A DNA stretch of 35,585 nucleotides from Amycolatopsis rhizosphaerae. Its GTDB lineage: Bacteria > Actinomycetota > Actinomycetes > Mycobacteriales > Pseudonocardiaceae. Both the position numbers and the translations under genes were made by a program. The notes beneath the pieces were generated by a model that saw only the letters and a list, made by a program, of their open reading frames with translations, was not told the origin of the DNA and searched no databases. The stretch spans positions 1-35,585 of the forward strand of contig NZ_VJWX01000014.1 in assembly GCF_007713715.1 (NCBI RefSeq). The letters run 5' to 3'. Shown here one piece after another: positions 31,414 to 35,585 of this stretch; position 1 is the stretch's first letter; each line of letters starts with the position of its first letter.

Positions 31414-32547
31414 GTGTCGGATTTCCGAGAACGTGTGCGAGCCTGGCTCGAGGACAACCTCAGCGGAGAGTTCGCCGGCCTGCGCGGTCTCGGCGGGCCC
31501 GGGCGCGAGCACGAAGCCTTCGAGGAGCGCATCGCCTGGGAGCGGCATCTCGCGACCGCCGGCTGGAACTGCCTCGGCTGGCCGAAGGAGCACGGCGGCG
31601 CCGACGCTTCTCTGGAGGAACAGATCATCTTCCACGAGGAGTACGCGCGCGCCGAGGCGCCGGCGAAGGTCAGTCACCTCGGGCAGGAACTGCTTGGGCC
31701 CACGCTGATCGCGTTCGGCACGCCGGAGCAGCGCCGGCGGTTTCTGCCGAAGATCGTCGCGGTCGACGAACTGTGGTGCCAGGGTTACTCCGAGCCGGAC
31801 GCCGGTTCCGACCTCGCCGCGGTGTCCACCAGTGCACGGCTCGACGGTGACGAGTGGGTGCTGCGCGGCCAAAAGATCTGGACGTCGCTCGCGCACGTCG
31901 CCGACTGGTGCTTCGTGCTCGCCAGGACCGAGCCGGACTCCAAGCGGCATCACGGCCTGTCGTACCTGCTGGTCCCGATGAAACAGCCCGGTATCGAGGT
32001 GCGGCCGATCCGCCAGCTCACCGGCACCAGCGAGTTCAACGAGGTCTTCTTCGACGGCGCCCGCACGGCCAGGGACATGGTCGTGGGTGCGCCGGGCGAG
32101 GGCTGGCGCGTCGCGATGGGCACGCTGGCTTTCGAGCGCGGCGTCGCCACGCTGGGACAGCAGGTCGGCTTCCGCCGCGAACTCGCGAGGCTGACCAAGC
32201 TCGCCGAGGCGAACGGCGCCACGGAGGATCCCGCCATCGCCGAGCGCATCTCCCGCGCCTGGATGGGGCTGGAGGTGATGCGCGCGCATGCGCTGCGCAC
32301 TCTCGGTTCGCGGACGCCCGGCGTCGCGGAAGTGTCCAAACTGGTCTGGGCGAACTGGCACCGCTCACTCGGCGAACTCGCGATGACGGTGCGCGGCGCC
32401 GCGTCGATGACCGGTGAGGACCTCGACGAGTGGCAGCGCCTCTACCTGTTCACCCGGGCGGACACGATCTACGGCGGCTCCAACGAGATACAACGCAACG
32501 TCATCGCCGAGCGCGTGCTCGGACTGCCCAGGGAGGTACGTCCATGA
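31414..32547 (+). CDS. fadE30: Acyl-CoA dehydrogenase, FadE30-like
   Basis: A 377-residue acyl-CoA dehydrogenase (mycobacterial FadE30 is about 385). It shows CLGWPKEHGGADASLEEQII, GYSEPDAGSDLAAVSTSA, WVLRGQKIWTSLAHVADW and a C-terminal IYGGSNEIQRNVIAERVLGL. GTLAFERGVATL carries the Glu-Arg pair, and no second subunit lies next to it. In Mycobacterium FadE30 dehydrogenates the propanoyl-CoA side chain of HIP-CoA-type intermediates early in C/D-ring breakdown. GTG 31414 is preferred over GTG 31408 because AGGAG at 31404-31408 is correctly spaced only for the former. Order fadE30-ipdF-kstR2-fadA6 equals that in Mycobacterium. Confidence 0.9.
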   Translation: MSDFRERVRAWLEDNLSGEFAGLRGLGGPGREHEAFEERIAWERHLATAGWNCLGWPKEHGGADASLEEQIIFHEEYARAEAPAKVSHLGQELLGPTLIAFGTPEQRRRFLPKIVAVDELWCQGYSEPDAGSDLAAVSTSARLDGDEWVLRGQKIWTSLAHVADWCFVLARTEPDSKRHHGLSYLLVPMKQPGIEVRPIRQLTGTSEFNEVFFDGARTARDMVVGAPGEGWRVAMGTLAFERGVATLGQQVGFRRELARLTKLAEANGATEDPAIAERISRAWMGLEVMRAHALRTLGSRTPGVAEVSKLVWANWHRSLGELAMTVRGAASMTGEDLDEWQRLYLFTRADTIYGGSNEIQRNVIAERVLGLPREVRP

Positions 32548-33311
32548 TCCCCGTTCCGAAGTATCCGGAAGGATCGAATCTGTTGCGGGACAAGGTGGTC
32601 GTGGTGACCGCGGCGGCTGGCACAGGTATCGGGTCCGCCGTGGCCAAGCGCAGCCTCGAGGAGGGCGCACACGTCGTGCTCAGCGACTGGCACGAGCGCC
32701 GGCTCGCCGAGAAGGCCGAAGAACTCGGCGATGTGCATGCCATTCCCTGTGATGTCACGGACGAGGCGCAGGTCCAGTCGCTGATCGACGGGACGATCGC
32801 GCACTACGGCCGCATCGACGTATTGATCAACAATGCCGGGCTCGGGGGCAGCAGGTCCATCGTGGACATGACCGACGAAGAGTGGTCGCGCGTGCTCGAC
32901 GTGACGTTGGGCGGTACCTTCCGCGCCACGCGGGCGGCACTGCGCGCGTTCATCGCACAGGGAACCGGCGGCGCGATCGTCAACAACGCCTCGGTCATCG
33001 GCTGGCGAGCCCAGGCCGAGCAGGCGCACTACGCCGCCGCGAAGGCCGGTGTCATGGCACTGACCCGGTGCGCGGCCGTCGACGTCGCCGAACACGGGAT
33101 CCGGGTCAACGCGGTGGCGCCGAGCCTGGCGATGCACCCGTTCCTGGCCAAGGTCACCACCGAGGACCTGCTCGAGGAGCTCACCGCACGGGAGGTATCG
33201 GGGCGGGCCGCACAGCCGTGGGAAGTGGCGAACGTGATGGTCTTCCTGGCCAGCGACTACGCGTCCTACCTGACCGGCGAGGTGATCTCCGTGAGCAGCC
33301 AGCATGCTTGA
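32544..33311 (+). CDS. ipdF: Short-chain dehydrogenase, IpdF-like
   Basis: A 255-residue SDR with VTAAAGTGIGSAVAKRSLEEG (cofactor loop near residues 20-30), INNAGLGG, and catalytic Ser and Tyr-x3-Lys in NNASVIGW and HYAAAKAG, correctly spaced. Its C-terminus EVISVSSQHA matches the serine-rich ends of the Rv3559c group. IpdF oxidises the hydroxy group of a HIP-derived CoA ester. The ATG overlaps the fadE30 stop (ATGA), and GGGAGG precedes it. Position between fadE30 and kstR2 is conserved with Mycobacterium (Rv3560c-Rv3559c-Rv3557c), which is the main reason for the name. Confidence 0.88.
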   Translation: MIPVPKYPEGSNLLRDKVVVVTAAAGTGIGSAVAKRSLEEGAHVVLSDWHERRLAEKAEELGDVHAIPCDVTDEAQVQSLIDGTIAHYGRIDVLINNAGLGGSRSIVDMTDEEWSRVLDVTLGGTFRATRAALRAFIAQGTGGAIVNNASVIGWRAQAEQAHYAAAKAGVMALTRCAAVDVAEHGIRVNAVAPSLAMHPFLAKVTTEDLLEELTAREVSGRAAQPWEVANVMVFLASDYASYLTGEVISVSSQHA

Positions 33312-33921
33312 CCAGGGGTCGCGTCGGCGCGCCGAACTCCTCGGAATCGCGGCCCAGTTGTTCGCCGAGCACGGGTACCGGTCCACCACAGTGCGCGATA
33401 TCGCCGAGGCCGCCGGAATCCTCTCTGGCAGCCTCTACCACCACTTCGACTCGAAGGAGTCGATAGCGGACGAGATTCTCAGTGGATTTCTGGACGAGCT
33501 GTTCGCCAGCTACACCGAGATCCTCGCGGCGGGCCTGAAACCGCGGAACGCGATTGAAGCCGTCATCATCGCGTCGTTCGAGGCCATTGATTCCCACCCA
33601 CACGGGGTGTCGATCTACCAGACCGAGACGAAACACCTCGCCAAGCTTTCCCGGTTCGACTATCTCGAACACCGCAACACCGAGTTCCGCAAGCTGTGGA
33701 CAACCATGCTCTCGGACGGCGTGCGCCAAGGCGCGTTCCGTGAGGACCTCGACATCGAGGTCGTCTACCGCTTCATTCGCGACACCGTGTGGGTGGCGGT
33801 GCACTGGTACAACCCCAACGGCTCACTGCCCGTCGGGCAAGTCGCCCGGCAGTACCTGACGATCGTGCTGGAAGGCATCGCGGTACGGCGTCGGCCGGCG
33901 AAGAGGGGGTCCGGCACCTGA
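33304..33921 (+). CDS. kstR2: TetR-family repressor KstR2
   Basis: A 205-residue TetR repressor closely resembling KstR2 over its whole length. The DNA-binding domain (about residues 8-56) has STTVRDIAEAAGILSGSLYH and HFDSKESI. The ligand domain keeps ASFEAIDSHPHGVSIYQTE, YRFIRDTVWVAVHWYNPNGS and QYLTIVLEGI, as in the mycobacterial protein. KstR2 represses the C/D-ring regulon and is released by HIP-CoA, the product of FadD3. It is the third gene of the fadE30 operon, overlapping ipdF by 8 bases, so it would be autoregulated through the operator at 31354. Three paralogues with the same recognition segment lie elsewhere in the window. Confidence 0.93.
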   Translation: MLDQGSRRRAELLGIAAQLFAEHGYRSTTVRDIAEAAGILSGSLYHHFDSKESIADEILSGFLDELFASYTEILAAGLKPRNAIEAVIIASFEAIDSHPHGVSIYQTETKHLAKLSRFDYLEHRNTEFRKLWTTMLSDGVRQGAFREDLDIEVVYRFIRDTVWVAVHWYNPNGSLPVGQVARQYLTIVLEGIAVRRRPAKRGSGT

Positions 33922-34007
33922 AGCGATCCTGCTCGTTCGATGACGTGATCCTCTGGTCCCGTCCGCCGTCCGCGGATCCGAGGCACCCAGGGGAGAAACG
34001 CGGGGGA

Positions 34008-34370
34008 TCACCGATTCTCGTCCGGCGCGGTCGCGGCATCCGGGGCCGAGAGCGGATACGGCGAGGGCCATGCGGCCTCCGCCGGCCGAACCCCCGGCAC
34101 CGTAGGCCGCTCGATCCAGAGTCGATGAAGCTCCCTGCGCGCGAATCGCAGGCACCCGTCCCGCACGAGGTACCTGTCGAAGTACCGGATCACCCATCGA
34201 CTATCGGCTCGGCTCCCGTCCGGAGGTGCCCGGCGGTGGCGCTGACGATCGCTTCCGCGCCATCGCGCCGCTGCGAAGTCAGCGTCACGCCCAGGATTCC
34301 GTGTACCGTCGCGCGATTTGACGCAACCCGTCCGAGGGCCGTGCGGATGGCCGCCCGGCCAACGCACGAA
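34008..34370 (-). pseudogene. Remnant of an NTF2-fold (SnoaL-like) gene
   Basis: The minus strand encodes recognisable NTF2 sequence split between two frames. The first part reads VGRAAIRTALGRVASNRATV and ends HGILGVTLTS...AIVSATAGHLR; the second, one frame away, reads PDGSRADSRWVIRYFDRYLV, then RDGCLRFARRELHRLWIER. The frames would join if one C were restored near 34219-34224 (CTCCGG for CTCCCGG). No N-terminal half is found on this strand, so the gene looks inactive. The 825 bases from kstR2 to fadA6 hold only this remnant, an opposite-strand NTF2-like segment (about 34357-34470) and two operators. A sequencing error could explain the frameshift but not the missing N-terminus. Confidence 0.6.
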
Positions 34371-34476
34371 GTCGACGCTCGTCGGCTGGACGCGGCGGCC
34401 GACCTGTTCCTGCCCGAGGCGGTGCTCGCCCTGCCCGCCAATGCCGACGGCGGTCATGGTCGCATTGTCCGGCACA

Positions 34477-34490
34477 CGCAAGCGCTTGCT
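34477..34490. promoter_or_regulatory. Near-consensus KstR2-type operator beside the NTF2 remnant
   Basis: CGCAAGCGCTTGCT matches the consensus except for the first base. It lies just upstream of the decayed NTF2 gene, so it may be a leftover of that gene's promoter, and about 260 bases before fadA6. Confidence 0.6.
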
Positions 34491-34680
34491 CAAATACTCG
34501 AGGTCCGCGAGGCGCCCATGAGAGCGATCCCACAGACGCTCGCGACCGGAGTCCGCTGGAGACACCGAGACGAATTCGTCCTGCACCAACGGTTCCAGAC
34601 CGAAACGCCGGACTCGCGAACACCGACCGGCAGCGCCGTGGCGCTGGCCAAACCCGGACTCAACTTCTATCGTCAATTTG

Positions 34681-34699
34681 TACAAGCGCTTGGTCGGCT
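34681..34699 (+). promoter_or_regulatory. KstR2-type operator before fadA6
   Basis: TACAAGCGCTTGGT (34681-34694) matches the consensus except for the first base, and runs into TCGGCT (34694-34699) with the same offset as other -10-like hexamers. The fadA6 ATG lies 53 bases downstream of the operator. Confidence 0.68.
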
Positions 34700-34746
34700 C
34701 GAGATGCGGGCCGACGTTGCCGGAGTAACACGAAGGAGCAGCCCCC

Positions 34747-35585
34747 ATGGCAGAGGCCTACCTTGTCGAAGCGGTGCGGTCGCCGGTCGGACGGCGCGGC
34801 GGTGGGCTCGCCGCGACCCACCCGGCCGACCTCGGGGCCGCCGTGCTGACCGCGCTCGTCGAGCGCGCGGGGATCGACCCGGGCGCGGTCGACGACGTGA
34901 TCTTCGGCTGCGTGGACACCATCGGCCCGCAGGCCGGGGACGTCGCCCGCACCTGCTGGCTTGCCGCCGGACTGCCGGAAGAGGTGCCGGGAGTGACCGT
35001 CGACCGGCAGTGCGGCTCGTCGCAGCAGGCGGTTCACTTCGCCGCGCAGGCCGTGCTCAGCGGTACCGCCGATCTCGTCGTGGCCGGCGGGGTGCAGAAC
35101 ATGAGCGCCATCCCGATCAGCTCGGCGATGACCGTGGCTCAGCCGATGGGCTTCCCGGACCCGTTCTCCGGCTCGATCGGCTGGCAGCAACGCTACGGCG
35201 CGCAAGAAGTCGACCAGATCCGCTCGGCAGAGATGATCGCCGAGCACTGGGGCATCTCCCGTGAAGCGATGGAGGCGTTTGCCGTCACCTCCCACGAGCG
35301 CGCGATCGCGGCACGCGCCGAGGGCCGCTTTGTCCGTGAGATCGTGCCGGTCTCCGGGCTGACCCAGGACGAGGGGCCGCGCGAGCCGAACCTGGAGAAG
35401 ATCCGCTCCCTGAAGCCGGTCCGGGAAGGCGGCTCCATCACGGCCGCGGTGTCCAGTCAGATCTCCGACGGCGCCGCCGCACTGCTGGTCGCGTCGGCGG
35501 ACGCGGTGCGCCGCTACGGACTGACCCCGCGAGCGCGCATCCACCACCTGTCCGCACGCGGCGCGGACCCGGTGTGGATGCTGAC
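34747..35585 (+). CDS. fadA6: Thiolase FadA6, N-terminal part (cut by window edge)
   Basis: The first 279 residues of a thiolase; the frame is open to the end of the window and the C-terminal His and Cys active-site motifs lie outside. Cys89 in DRQCGSSQQ is the nucleophile. VAGGVQNMSAIPISSAMTVA, SDGAAALLVAS and RARIHHLSARGADPVWMLT closely follow mycobacterial FadA6 (386 residues). FadA6 releases acetyl-CoA in late C/D-ring breakdown. ATG 34747 has an AAGGAG ribosome site. It follows fadE30-ipdF-kstR2 as in Mycobacterium but has its own operator and is separated by 825 bases. Confidence 0.92.
   Translation, partial: MAEAYLVEAVRSPVGRRGGGLAATHPADLGAAVLTALVERAGIDPGAVDDVIFGCVDTIGPQAGDVARTCWLAAGLPEEVPGVTVDRQCGSSQQAVHFAAQAVLSGTADLVVAGGVQNMSAIPISSAMTVAQPMGFPDPFSGSIGWQQRYGAQEVDQIRSAEMIAEHWGISREAMEAFAVTSHERAIAARAEGRFVREIVPVSGLTQDEGPREPNLEKIRSLKPVREGGSITAAVSSQISDGAAALLVASADAVRRYGLTPRARIHHLSARGADPVWML

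Noticed and set aside
33789-35264. Long plus-strand frame through the kstR2-fadA6 gap
   Set aside because: It overlaps kstR2 and fadA6 in another frame and has no start with a ribosome site. Only the short NTF2-like stretch near 34362-34470 drew attention, and it is treated as part of the decayed gene.
1-35585. Mobile element, prophage, CRISPR or restriction-type defence system
   Set aside because: No transposase, integrase, direct-repeat array, Cas, restriction or toxin-antitoxin feature was seen; the gene order is that of catabolic clusters.

Overview
The window comes from a high-GC actinomycete. GC is high throughout, GTG starts and 1 to 4 base stop/start overlaps are common, and gene order matches the steroid-catabolism regions of Mycobacterium and Rhodococcus. 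The gene content suggests a Pseudonocardiales or related soil genus, but the genus cannot be fixed from sequence alone. Almost every gene fits degradation of a steroid side chain or of the last two steroid rings (C and D, as the HIP intermediate). No tRNA, rRNA, CRISPR array, transposase or phage gene was seen.

Layout: (1) 1-5899, minus strand: an operon resembling the mycobacterial igr (side-chain) operon. It holds an Ltp2-type aldolase (cut by the window edge), two MaoC/DUF35 hydratase subunits, two acyl-CoA dehydrogenase subunits and a FadD17-type CoA ligase. (2) 6232-8244, plus: a MaoC hydratase and two SDRs. (3) 8450-14099, minus: Rv3549c-like SDR, Rv3548c-like SDR, EchA20, IpdA, IpdB and FadD3, the HIP activation and ring-opening set. 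(4) 14269-18933, minus: a branched-chain-amino-acid-type ABC importer whose LivM and LivG are fused. (5) 19445-21424: a TetR gene and a convergent thiolase. (6) 21654-25936: TetR, NTF2-like, luciferase-like (LLM) oxidoreductase and a tandem alpha/beta-barrel protein, facing a second NTF2/LLM pair. (7) 26533-31283: a TetR gene, then FadE33, FadE32, FadE31 and a crotonase on the minus strand. (8) 31414-35585, plus: FadE30, IpdF, KstR2, a decayed NTF2 region, and FadA6 (cut by the edge).

Regulation ties the window together. Eleven palindromes match or nearly match the KstR2 operator AnCAAGnnCTTGnT, and they precede nearly every transcription unit. Four TetR genes share almost the same recognition-helix segment (LSGSLYHHF), and the one at 33304 closely resembles KstR2. 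At six promoters the operator runs directly into a -10-like hexamer with the same geometry.

How the genes work together (inference): side-chain enzymes trim steroid acids; FadD3 activates HIP; FadE30, IpdF and the SDRs oxidise it; EchA20 and IpdAB open rings D and C; FadE31-33, the crotonase and thiolases finish by beta-oxidation. The importer may bring in steroid fragments. The least explained part is the LLM/NTF2/barrel module at 22238-25936. IpdC, the ring A/B genes and Mce4 are not in the window.
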